Of a DNA stretch of 64,000 nucleotides, positions 54,083 through 64,000 are shown one piece after another; within the stretch, counting starts at the first letter, position 1, and every line of letters begins with the position of its first letter. Source of the DNA: Beroe forskalii (taxonomy: Eukaryota; Ctenophora; Nuda; Beroida; Beroidae); the NCBI GenBank assembly GCA_011033025.1, contig WFMF01000495.1, forward strand, positions 1-64,000, read 5' to 3'. Below the pieces are notes generated by a model that searched no databases, was not told the origin of the DNA, and saw only the letters and a program-made list of their open reading frames with translations. Both the position numbers and the translations under genes were made by a program.

Positions 54083-55216
54083 CAGGGGCGGCTCGTATGG
54101 GTGTATGGGTGTTGAGTTCCCCTAACCAAGGGTGTCGATACGTTTAGCGCTTGCCGCGCCGCGCACTCCGTGCGCGTAACCAGGGCCCTGGTTAGGGCAA
54201 GGTGTTGAGATACACCCAAAGCAGATAAGAAGAAAATAAGAAGAAAAGATCAAAAATAAAAATCTATTTTTTTTTCTTTCTTCCATAGTCACGCGCGCGG
54301 CGCACACTCGCGGAGAATACCAAATCATTAAAAAAAAAAAGCCGCGCATTAAATTCGATTTATTCTTGCTCGAAAATCGAGCGCTATTATATGGGTGTAA
54401 CGCGCACACCCAAAATCAGGGATTTTACGTGTAAGTTGCAATGATCTCTTAGCGGCTCGTCAAATCTGGGTGCGTAGTGTAATTTTACAATAGATGGGTG
54501 CGAGCGTACACCCATGGTTTGGCGGGAAACTTTCGAGGAAAATTCTGGTAGAACTCTGCAATTAGCGCCATTTCTCTTGCGTCTGCTTGAATTACGTCAC
54601 TCTTTTCTTTGTAGGCATTTAACTATCGGCATATGAACGTTATTTTCTAAAACTTTAAGATTGAATCCACGAACTATATTTCCGTACTTACTTTATTTGA
54701 ACACGAAATTGAAGTAAGTTTTCTGAGGATAAACGATGAAACTTTTCGCAAAATTAGTTGATTTGAAGGTGATCGGCATTTAAATCTTCAGATCATGCAT
54801 TTCAATATCATTTTCGATTTTGTTTGTCAATCTTCATCATACCTCCATCTTCATCATCTTCTCCACCTTCATAAAGACCATACAAGAGCACAAAACCACT
54901 TAGCAGCACGTGAGTACATAATATTGGTGATATTTATTCAGGTCCGTCAATTTCGAAATATGATTTACAGTACAGTGTGATAAAATGTCGATGTGATATC
55001 CTTAAAATTGAGATTTTAGCGTCGAAAAATTCGCTTATTTTTGGATAAATTTGACAATTTTAGACCATTTTCATTGCACAATTGAAGAAGAAAATCGTCG
55101 GGTCCGCCTACGGCGTAGGCCTCCGGCAGTTGGGGGGCCCGCCCCCCAAACCCCCTGAGTCCCTCGAACCCCGGTACCCAAACCCCCATTCCTCCCACCC
55201 CCACGAGCCGCCCCTG
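54083..55216. mobile_element. hAT-type nonautonomous element, 1.13 kb
   Basis: TIR CAGGGGCGGCTCGT at both ends with a perfect 8-bp TSD AAATCTTG (54075-54082 and 55217-55224). The interior is noncoding and contains repeated tgggtgt/acaccca words. A C-rich subterminal stretch lies at about 55100-55200. A family A copy is inserted near its left end. Confidence 0.85.
54117..54200. mobile_element. Family A element inside the hAT element (9-bp TSD)
   Basis: 84 bp, TTCCCCTAACCAAGGGTGTC ... GCCCTGGTTAGGGCAA with a GCGCACTCCGTGCGC hairpin. Flanked by GGTGTTGAG (54108-54116 and 54201-54209). This is the fullest uninterrupted family A copy. Confidence 0.9.
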
Positions 55217-55224
55217 AAATCTTG

Positions 55225-55551
55225 AACTCGATATTGTTTTTCGCGATTTCTTTTCCAACCTTGAGCATTAATTATGGAAAATCTAAGGACTAAATTCAAA
55301 TAAAAATCATGCTTCTCTAGAGGGAATTTATTTTTCTACTACCCTGCAAAAAATCGCGGGATTTCAACTCCGTTTTTAGCCGGCGTTTGGGTTGCGCTAA
55401 GCACGGTGCTTCAACTGCCTTAATCCTTTATAATAATGATGTTATTACTAGAAAGGCCCGTTGAGCCTGCTAGATAATACAGGACCACATAATAAGCTCT
55501 CAAAAAGTTTATGAAGGAGCAGAATTTACCATTATTTGTTGGTTACCAATT
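55225..55551. other. Noncoding
   Basis: No gene or repeat recognised between the hAT element and the truncated PLE. Confidence 0.35.
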
Positions 55552-56168
55552 AAAGGATCCCCCATCTTTATCACAGGCAATACAATGAAACAGTAAAACT
55601 CTGTAATGAAATGAATGGATGAATATGAATCGAACCCTTTCACATAACCACGCTAATCTACTGACAGTTTCGGAAAACTATTCCGTCTTCAGGATCTCCG
55701 TTTGGATGTTAGTCATCCTGATCAATTGGATCATAAATTTAAGAGTTGAAATGTGAAACACACAATGAATGAAGGTGAAAACCATGTGAACTGAATGCTT
55801 TAATACAATTGAATGGAATATGCTAAAAAACTAACATCAAAAAATGTGATACCTACTGAACTTTGAAAATGTATATGAAAACATTACGAAATGAACCTAT
55901 TATGGTACATGTGGATGTGACAAACCAAAAAAATTTTTCAGTGTCGCTGGGTTTTTATACCCAGCGATCGACGACACATAGAACTGATGGAATCAATAAC
56001 TCCACCAGGGATTTCTTTGTTCAGCCCAAAAGGCCTCATAGTCATGAGTCTGTTTGCCCACTTATTTTCAGCTGAATCCAAGTTTCGTGGGCCAAGTTCA
56101 AGAATAGTGAATGTGTAATTGCTATTGAAAGCCTCGGGTGAGTTCTGCCTATGAGATTCATGGAGATG
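55552..56168 (-). mobile_element. 5'-truncated copy of Penelope-like element 3
   Basis: Nearly identical to 26278-26890, including 3'UTR and the last ~75 codons of the endonuclease ORF (about 56163-55938: HLHESHRQNSPEAFNSNYTF, then TILELGPRNLDSAENKWANR). Homology stops after catggagatg. Confidence 0.85.
55661..55695 (-). ncRNA. Hammerhead-like hairpin in PLE3 copy
   Basis: Minus strand: CTGAAGA, C, GGAA/TTCC stem with loop TAGTT, GAAAC, TGTCAG. All core boxes are present, unlike the copy at 26391. Confidence 0.4.
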
Positions 56169-58940
56169 CTGGACCGTGCAAGTTTTGATCATTATAATTT
56201 GCTTGTATGATGAATTTAAATCTGAAAATTAAAACCAATGATCGTACTCATACTAAACGTTGAATCAAAGCATTGATTTACGCCAAGAGCAGTATTCCAA
56301 TATCGCAATGTGCTATGCCCAAATTCGATTCAGTTTGATTTTGATTTTGTTCAATCTTAAACTGCTGTAAATTCACATTTTTCCGTTACCATCAACTCAG
56401 CACTTATTTAAATCGACCGATGTCTGTCACAGATTTATGAAGAGATGCTAACAGAAATAGCCTCCACGATGCCAGCCATACCCGTTCTCTATTTCCAGAT
56501 CTTGAATTTCAAATGAAAAACAGTAAACATGTCTTTCTTTCAAACGCTAAAATGCAGCAATCAACAACGTATCAGAAAGCACTCGCATAGAACTGATAAT
56601 AATCTGCACGTTCAGAATATCTGTATCCATGATACGGCGCGACTTAGCCCAGCTTTGCCTTCGTTTCTCAAAGGAAATTAAGAAGAAAGGCTGAGAAAAA
56701 TAAAGACAAAAGTCTACATCACAAAATAATGTTTGAGGAAATCCGGGCAGAGACTACCATCATGGCCAATCTTAAAAAGAAGCAATACTATAGTTCACTG
56801 CTAGAAAAGAACAAAGGTAACATCAAGGCAATTTACAATGTTGTTAACCGTGAGTTGGACAGGAAACAGGATCACATTCTTCCTGAGGCTCAGGATATAG
56901 CAGTGCTCAGCAAAAAGTTCAATGAATATTTCAATGAAAAGATCGAGAACATTCGTGCTACCCTACCTTCTATAAGTAGTTCCTGTTATTCCGAGCCTCA
57001 ACCTGTTTTCTCTGATGGCTACTTGAATGAGTTTTCCCCATGCACTGAAGGTGAGCTCAGAGACATCATCCAATGTAGTGGAATCAAATGTGCACCATCT
57101 GACTTCTTGCCAGAACACTTAGTCAAAGAAAACATAGACACCCTCATTCCACTGCTGTGTAAATTGGTCAACCAATCACTATCCACTGGTTCAATGGATG
57201 GGTTAAAAATTGCTGACATCATCCCCACTTTGAAAGACACTAAACTAGACCCAAATGATTTCAAAAACTTCAGACCTATATCTAATCTTTCCTTCTTAGG
57301 TAAGCTTATTGAGCGTGTTGTCCTTGAAAGACTCAATGTCCATCTTGATAAAAATAACATGAATATTCCTCAGCAGTCAGCATACAAGAAAAACTTTTCC
57401 ACTGAAACAATCCTACTCAAAGTAACAAATGACCTATTGATTGCTTGTGATAAAAGATCAGCTACAGTGTTGATTATGTTGGACCTCTCAGCAGCATTTG
57501 ACACTGTTGATCACAAGAAGTTACTTGAAATCTTGAGTAAAGAGATTAAAATCAGGGGAACTGCTTTGAAGTGGTTCAAGAGCTTTTTAATGGGTCGATC
57601 TCAAAGGACTAGGCTGGGGACCATCGTCAGTGACTCCATAGTGCTTCAATTTGGTGTACCTCAAGGCTCTGTGCTCGGACCAATTTTGTTTAACATTTAC
57701 ACCAGATCATTATACAAAACAATTGAAAAGACTGGGTTCATGATTCATGGGTATGCTGATGATCAGCAGGTATATAAGACATTCAGTCCTAGTGAACAGG
57801 CTGATGTACTTAACACCCAAGTCAGGAACTGCTTCAACACTGTTCAAAATTGGATGATCGACTTTTGCCTGCAACTGAATCCTGGCAAAACTCAAATCAT
57901 GATCATTGGACCTCCACATATCTTGAATCAGATAAACATTGGTGGTATAATTCTTCCTGGTAATATCTGTATAAGATTCACATCAAATGTGCGAAACCTG
58001 GGGATCACAGTTGATAACAAACTTTCTTTTAGCACTCATGTTACTGCTCTCAAAAAGGACTGTTTTCGCCTCATCAGAAATGTGGTCAAAAAACGATTCA
58101 TCTTTTCAAATGATCAGATGAAGCTTATTGTAAATAGCATTGTAGCCTGCAGATTGGACTACTGTAACTCTCTTTATTTTGGACTCAATGATAGCCTGCT
58201 AAACCAACTTCAGCTTATTCAGAATGCTGCTGCTAAAGCTGTAGTGGGACTCTACAAGCATGACCACCTTGGTGAAACTTTAAAAGAGCTGCATTGGTTA
58301 CCAATAAAATACCGTGTTCAGTTTAAATTACTTTTATTGGTTTATAAGTGTCTGAATGGTCTGGGACCTGATTATTTAATGAGTATGTTTAGGTATGCTG
58401 ACTTTAATCATTCTATATATTTACATGAACCTAGAGTACTATCACACTATGGTGAACGTTCTTTTCAGAAAACTGGGCCTAAACTCTGGAATTGCCTTCC
58501 TCTAGAACTAAAAAGTTGTTCTAATATTGATATTTTTAAATCAGCACTGAAAACACATTTGTTTAAGATGGCTTTCAACAACTAGGGTACTAGCATATCC
58601 TAGTAATTTTTAATGTTATTTCCTTGGCTGGTTTTAATGCTATTTCCTTGACTGGTTTTTATGTATATTATAGGTAGGTATCCTTTTAATTTATTCAATT
58701 CTCGAGTTTGCAATTTCCTGTATATAGTACGTTTGTTTTGGAATGACAGTGCTTATTTCTAATTTAAATTCTGTTAACTTATTATCTTAACTTATGTATT
58801 TAACTTTATTATGGATTTAATACTGTTGCACTGTCATATGTACTTTGCAAGTAATGTTTTTCGTGGCACAGCTGTGCATTGAAATAAGTTGATGTGCCAC
58901 TATAATATAAAAGTCTAAATTATTATTATTATTCTCTTGA
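56169..58940 (+). mobile_element. CR1/L2-like LINE, 5' truncated
   Basis: Contains the RT ORF, a ~340-bp 3'UTR (two ttccttg.ctggtttt copies at 58619-58660) and an (ATT)n tail at about 58918-58934. The apurinic endonuclease region is absent. 56169-56650 has no readable frame and its relation to the element is uncertain. Confidence 0.7.
56656..58585 (+). CDS. LINE reverse transcriptase (EN-less remnant)
   Basis: Frame open from a TAG at about 56648; first Met at 56729 gives 618 codons. N-terminal linker (KKKQYYSSLLEKNKGNIKAI) precedes the RT: DFKNFRPISNLSFLGKLIER, QQSAYKKNFSTETILLKV, MLDLSAAFDTVDH (motif A Asp), QFGVPQGSVLGPILFNIY and GYADDQQVY (catalytic YADD, about residue 342), then LNPGKTQIM. 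The C-terminal part has LDYCNSLYFGL, LLLLVYKCLNGLGPDYL and GPKLWNCLPLELKS. Catalytic residues are intact and the frame is unbroken, so insertion was recent. Without the endonuclease it is not autonomous. Confidence 0.85.
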
Positions 58941-59689
58941 TATCTTCTTGAGTTCTTGGCAAGCTCAAATTTAATTGTATACGGAAGCACAGACAAACAT
59001 TATTCACGTGTGACTTTGCTTTATATATAAGATTTATTCTAATTGCATGTTGAAATACACCATTCACTATGAATGTCTTGTGCTTTCTCAGTCAACGTAT
59101 TTTTATTATTATATTTGACACTCTTTGGAGATTTTTGAAAAATTCAAGTTTTTTAATTTTTATAATATGTTGAAAGACTGTCATGTGGAGCTCTCCTCAA
59201 TTCGCACCCTTGAGGTAAAGTTGCTAGTTAACTGTTGCTAGTTAACTGTTGATTTTAATGTTGCTTTGGTAATTAAGTAGTTACTATTATCAACATTTTC
59301 ATTTTTGTATAACGTTTTATTAATATCTCTAATTGTTTGAATTAAAAAGAAATCTTTCTTCAAGACATCAATCTGCAAGACTTTTCTCCAACTCCGTACT
59401 TGAACACCAACATGATTCCTTTAGGTAATGCAATGTGGAGAGCAGTAGGATCTTAATGAGTCACACCAAGATAAGTGGTGTGCAGGCATCTTCAGCTCTT
59501 CAGTCCAATACCTACCTCAGCTTTTGGGGTGTTTAAATTGCGAGAGCTTTTTATGAGGTAGGCCCCCCAGCAGTCACTCCCTGGTACCAGGGTATAGCAC
59601 TGCCAAGTGTAGTGACCACCTGCCTGAATGAATCTGAAACTTGCTCTTTGGTCTTTGTCTTTACTCCAAGCACCAAGAAGAGATATTAA
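58941..59689. other. Noncoding
   Basis: 59338-59426 is the inverted copy of the 90-bp insert at 38825-38914. A gttgctagttaact duplication lies at 59219-59246. No gene. Confidence 0.45.
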
Positions 59690-61655
59690 TTAGACGTGAG
59701 GGGAAGTAGTGAGGAGTGAAGGGAAGTAGTGAGGAGTGAAGCGAAGTAGTGAGGAGTGAAGGGAAGTAGTGAGGATTGAGGGAAGTAGTGAGGAGTGAGG
59801 GAAGCATGCAAATAGTGAGGAGTTGAGACGTAAGGACATAGGGGGTACTGAGAGAGGCGGAGAAGAGTGGTGTCAGTCAGATAATAGAAGAGTGTTGACA
59901 GTAGAGGATAAGTGGTGTCAGTCGAGGATAAGCGGTGTCAGCCAAGGATGAGTGATGCCTGTCAGAGAAGAGTGGTGTCAGTTGGAGAAGAGTGAGGGGA
60001 AGTGGTGAATAAATAATAAATATAAATAAATCAAAAGTACTTATTACACGCTTAGACACTTACTAATAAAACCTTCGGAAATAGTGAGGAGGGGACCTAG
60101 TGAAGAGGGGAAGTAGTGAAGAGTGGATCAGTGGAAGTAGTGAGTAGTGAGAATGGCGTTAGCCAGAGAGAAATTCAAGTAGTGTCAGCCGGAAAATAAG
60201 GGTGTCAGTCGAGGAAGAGTGGTGTCAGTCGAGGAAGAGTGGTGTCAGGAAGAGCGGAGTCAGCTGAGGATGAGTGAAGACTGAAGAGGGAAAGAAGTGA
60301 ATAGGGGAAGTAGTGAGGGTAAGTAGTTAGGAGTGAGGAGAAGTAGTGAGGAGTAAGGGGAAGTAGTGAGGAGGGGACACAGTGAAGAGGGAAGTAGTGT
60401 TAGCTGGAGAGAAATTCAAGTAGTGTCAGCCGGAAAATAAGTGTGTTAGTCGGAGAAGAGTGGTGTCAGTCAGGTAGCCACAGGCCCACCCTAAGATGCT
60501 AGGTTATTTCGTCATTCAGGCTCACTTTTTCGACCACAGGCCACATACTTAGTCCTCGATGGGAGGCCCTTTTAACAGATTTTAAATTTGACTTGGTGCC
60601 TACCCTCAAAACATCCCAAATGCTACATTATATAACCCAGAGAAAAATATATTTCATGTTTTGTGTTGTAAAAATTTATAATTGAATTGACTTTTTAGCA
60701 GAAACTTGATCACAGAAACAGGCCCATTTGAGATGTCACAAGCTCATTTGAGATTATACAAGCCCATTTGAGACAACACTGGCCAATGTTTGACAATGTT
60801 TGCCCATTAATTGATATATCACAGGGCCCATTTGAGACATAAAAAGGCCCAAATAGACCACACAGACCGGTTTGAGACAAAACAGGTCCATTTGAGACAT
60901 CACAGGCCAATCTTTGACATTACAGGCCCAAAATTTCACCAACCCTAACCCCTTTTTCCAAAAACTCCTCGGATTTCGAAATTTAAAACAAGATTTTGAA
61001 ATCCAGTAAAAATCGTTCTAAGATGCAAGCCACCAGTTCATCCAGGAAAGAAGAGTGAAGGGAAGTAGTGATGAGGGGAAGTAGTGAAGAGGGAAAATAG
61101 TGAGGAGGGGAAGTAATAAAGAGAGAAAGTAGTGAGGAGTGAGAATGGTGTTAGTCAGAGAGAAATTCAAGTAGTGTCAGCCGGGTGTCAGTCTGAGAAG
61201 AGTTGTGTCAGTCAGAGAATAGGAGAGTGGTGTCAGTCGGAGAATATAAAAAGGTGTTGTCAGTCAAGAATAAATTGTGTCAGCCCAGGAAGAGTGATGC
61301 CTGTCAGAGAATAGTGGTGTCAGTTGGAGAAGAGTGGTGTCAGTCAGAGAGTAGAAGAGTGGTGTCAACCGGAGAATAGAAGAGTGGTGTCAGCCGAGGA
61401 TAAGTATTAAGTAGTGTCAGCCAAGGAAGAGTGGTGTCGGCCGATGAAGAGTGATGTCTGTCAGAGAAGGGTGATGTCAGTCAGATTATAGAAGAGTAGT
61501 GTCAGTCAGAAAATAGAAGTGAGGAGTGAGGGGAAGTAGTGAGGACTGAGGAGTGAGGAGAAGTAGTAAGGAGTGAAGGAAATTAGTGAGGAGTGAGGGA
61601 AGTTGTGAGGAGTGCAGGGAAATAGTGAGGAGTTGAGAAGTGAGAAGGTAGGGTC
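59690..61655. repeat. GAAGTAGTGAGGAGTGAGG / GAAGAGTGGTGTCAGTC minisatellite
   Basis: Two interleaved unit types: a 17-19-bp purine-rich unit (gaagtagtgaggagtgagg) and a ~20-bp unit (agaagagtggtgtcagtcag). Interrupted at 60475-61040 by other sequence. Confidence 0.8.
60705..60935. repeat. CAGGCCCATTTGAGACATCA ~20-bp minisatellite
   Basis: About ten imperfect units (acaggcccatttgagacatc) inside the interruption of the larger array. Confidence 0.75.
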
Positions 61656-62200
61656 TTTTTTGACAGCCAAAAATAACCAAGACACTCAAAATCCACCTTA
61701 GTCGACTTTATAATTACCATAGGACTTAAAATACCTCAATTTATGACAAATTTGCCCAAAATAATTTTTGTTGAAATTTTCATTTTTCATGGATTTTCTG
61801 AATCATGAACGTTTTGTCAATATACTGTTACAAATTGCAAAAGATCTTTTTCCAATCTTGCTGGGATCTTTTAAGCGATCTTTCACAAATTTTTCACCCA
61901 ATCTTTTCAGATCTTTTCACGCACAATTTCTGTACTCTTTCAGACCTTTTCCGATCTTTTGCCTATCAAAACATAAAGAACTAAAACCTGTGCTCGGGCC
62001 CAAATAAGACAGGGTGCCCTTAATTTGACCGAGTTTTCTCGGTTCTGATCATACTTAAATAAAAGAATAAAATTAATTGTTTTTGCATCTATACTGTGAA
62101 AGTTATATGTGTACTGTTGTCAATTTTAGGGGAAATTTTTTGCATTTGTGGGTAATTTTATAACTAAAAGCCCCAAGTATATTTACAAATTTCACTCTTA
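61656..62200. other. Noncoding
   Basis: No gene. Pyrimidine-rich gatcttttc words recur at 61840-61960. Confidence 0.35.
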
Positions 62201-62204
62201 TGCC

Positions 62205-62395
62205 TGCAAGGATCGACCGAGGCCTCGGCTCGGCCTCGGTTTTCACCGAGGATTGGGGTTTCACCGAGGCCTCGGCCTCGGCCTCGGTCAGAATTGCAAA
62301 TCCTCGGAATGCCTCGGCCTCGGTCATTTTAAATCCCAATTCTCCTCGGCCTCGGCCGAGTTTTTATAGATTTGCCGAGGATTTAACCGAGGAAT
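62205..62395. repeat. CCGAGG / CCTCGG palindrome-rich minisatellite
   Basis: Dense runs of cctcgg with cc(t/g)cgg in both orientations (accgaggcctcgg), able to fold extensively. GC-rich island in AT-rich DNA. Confidence 0.75.
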
Positions 62396-62621
62396 TTTAA
62401 AGGAAAATATCCATATTTGATAGCAGGAAAACCTGAATTTTATTTGAAAAAGGCCCAAAATAACTAGTATGATTTATTTGAAAGATCTTGAAACATTTGA
62501 TGAACTGTGGCCATCATAGAAGTCAAAAAACTGACGTCCTTTATTTGACTAGTCTCGTCAAAATATGAAAAAATGGGTAGGAAGAAATTTAGTCTATAAT
62601 CTGATAATTGAATTTAGTCTT

Positions 62622-63550
62622 AGCCAAACGTCTGCCTAGGGGGGCTGCCCAATACCCATGCTTAAGCAGTTATTCAGACTTTTAAAAACTGCCTTGATTT
62701 TAGTGCGGCCATTGTCATCTGGATAGTACCTAGATATGCAAAAAATTAATGAAAACCTATTGGTTAAATTCAATTTCACTTACTCTGAACGTTTGGCTGC
62801 CGCACCATACCCCCATAAGCATTTAACATTATGTATAGTAGTTAGTTAGTTATTGCCATGATTTTAATTCGGCAGGTATTGTAAAATATTGATAAAATTC
62901 TATTCAAAGGAGCTTCAATTTAATTCACGTCTTAAGTGGCTGCCGTGATTTTTTTCGACCAAATCTCGTCGATAATGGGCAAGATTGAAGTGAAATCCTG
63001 TTAAGCACCAATCTAATCTAATCTATTATCTAATCTATAATCTAAACGTCTGGTTCTAGGGGCTGCCGCCTCCAGACCCCCGCCTAATACCGTACTTTAG
63101 TCGCTGCAGTGATTTTTCTCCGACCAGTCTCGTCGAAAATAGTCAAGAATTGAAGTGAAATCCCTATTGAGGAACCAATTTAATCTAATCTAAACGCCTG
63201 GCTTCTGGGGGCTGCCGCCCCCAGACCCCTGCCTAACACTGTAGGGACTGTGGTACTTACGTTGCTGCCGTGATTTTTTCCTTGAAGAGTCTTGTAGAAA
63301 GTAGTCAAGAATTGATGTGAAATCATACTGAGGTACCACTTTAATCTAATCTAAACGTCTCTGAGGGTTGGGGCAGACCCCTGCCCAGCATTGTACTTAC
63401 GTTGCTACCATGATTTTGCTTTGAAGAGTCTTGTAAAAAATAGGCAAGAATTGAAGTGAAATCCTTTTGCTCTTTTGAGGCACCAATTTTCAATCTTATC
63501 TGAACGTTCATTTGTGTGGGGGCTACCGCCCCTAGAACCTTGCTAACTGT
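62622..63550. repeat. ~150-bp satellite-like tandem repeat
   Basis: Units begin near 62625, 62785, 63043, 63191, 63350 and 63501 with aaacgtctgg and a ggggctgccgcccc dyad, then gctgccgtgattttt, gtcaagaattgaagtgaaatc and aatctaatctaa. The third interval is longer. Confidence 0.7.
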
Positions 63551-63721
63551 TGTCAAATAGGAAGCAACGCCAAACCTTAAGCACTAAATTTAGGCTACAG
63601 AAGTGAAAGAAGTCGAAATAGACAGATGCCTGCAAGACCAAATTTTATAAGCCTTTGTCTTGTATTATAGGTATTCTATCTTTCTATGAACATACAAAAC
63701 AATACCTATTACCTACTAAAA

Positions 63722-64000
63722 AGGGTCAGTGGTGTAGTGGTATCGATTTGATCACAGGATCCAAACATCCTGAGTTCGAATCCCGGTAAGCACGACTAAG
63801 CTAAGGGTGAGAGATTTATCTCGAGCCTATGCAGCCTGACAGTTCACTCAGCCGAGTGTACAGGAAACTGTGCGGGAGGGTTAAATGAGGAGCTGCCCAT
63901 TGCAGCGAAGTCTCGGGCGAATAAAGTACGGATTACACTTCCTTAATAACCGTCACTTGATTACTGGCTTGACATTGAATCCTTCGATTCCTGTCATTAC
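63722..64000 (+). mobile_element. tRNA-derived SINE, 3' end off window
   Basis: Head has a pol III A box (TGGTGTAGTGG, about 63728) and B box (GAGTTCGAATCCC, about 63772) with tRNA-like spacing. A tRNA-unrelated body follows (cacgactaagctaagggtga; ctgcccattgcagcgaagtc). The anticodon region does not form a convincing tRNA, so it is a SINE rather than a functional tRNA gene. Confidence 0.7.

Noticed and set aside
55016-55299. Glycine-rich minus-strand ORFs
   Set aside because: Translations of the C-rich subterminal region of the hAT element in all three frames.
63722-63790. Functional tRNA gene
   Set aside because: A and B boxes are present but the acceptor and anticodon arms do not pair well, and a long non-tRNA body follows, as in SINEs.

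Overview
The window is animal nuclear DNA: AT-rich, intron-containing, with conserved metazoan exons and a dense load of transposons. The species cannot be named from sequence alone. A ciliary gene (CFAP65) and a Vav-type Rho exchange factor point to a ciliated invertebrate metazoan. The identifiable host genes all lie on the minus strand: (i) the 5' part of a VAV-like gene, with exons 1 and 2 at 8465-8528 and 8016-8266, exon 3 at 403-446, and a broken DH-domain exon at the left edge; (ii) five exons of CFAP65 between 42044 and 45005, running into a 100-N gap; (iii) an intronless phosphoglycolate/p-nitrophenyl-phosphatase-like gene at 47482-48357 whose first catalytic motif lacks its second aspartate. 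A 118-codon orphan ORF (17938-18294) may be a fourth gene.

Layout. 1-8.5 kb: VAV 5' region, with a 6.9 kb long-TIR element inserted about 15 nt past the exon 2 splice donor. 9.3-13.6 kb: two Penelope-like elements (PLEs), the first flanked by inverted pseudo-LTRs, with hammerhead-ribozyme-like motifs. 13.6-14.4 kb: nested miniature elements with 9-bp target duplications, one carrying degenerate telomeric repeats. 14.48-36.93 kb: a 22.4 kb structure bounded by ~2.8 kb inverted arms. It encloses the orphan ORF, tandem palindromes, a MULE with ~690-bp TIRs inserted in a LINE tail, a third PLE and a decayed mariner. 36.9-37.9 kb: more 9-bp-TSD hairpin elements. 38-39.6 kb: LINE fragments. 40.0-41.94 kb: homopolymer-distorted sequence next to the gap. 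42-48.4 kb: CFAP65 and the phosphatase gene. 50.2-51.8 kb: a foldback element built from a GCCTCCACTAG-type minisatellite. 52.5-55.2 kb: CpG-rich hairpin elements and a 1.13 kb hAT-type element with a perfect 8-bp TSD. 55.5-58.9 kb: a truncated PLE beside a 5'-truncated CR1/L2-like LINE with a 618-codon ORF. 59.7-63.6 kb: minisatellites. 63.7 kb to the end: a tRNA-derived SINE.

The most striking material is a set of short CpG-rich hairpin elements (families A, B and C below). They make 9-bp target duplications, insert into one another in both directions, and have near-empty insertion sites elsewhere in the same window. A MULE transposase relic in the same window is a plausible source of mobility. 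These boundaries and TSDs were read directly from the bases. Family names rest on recognised protein motifs, not on searches.
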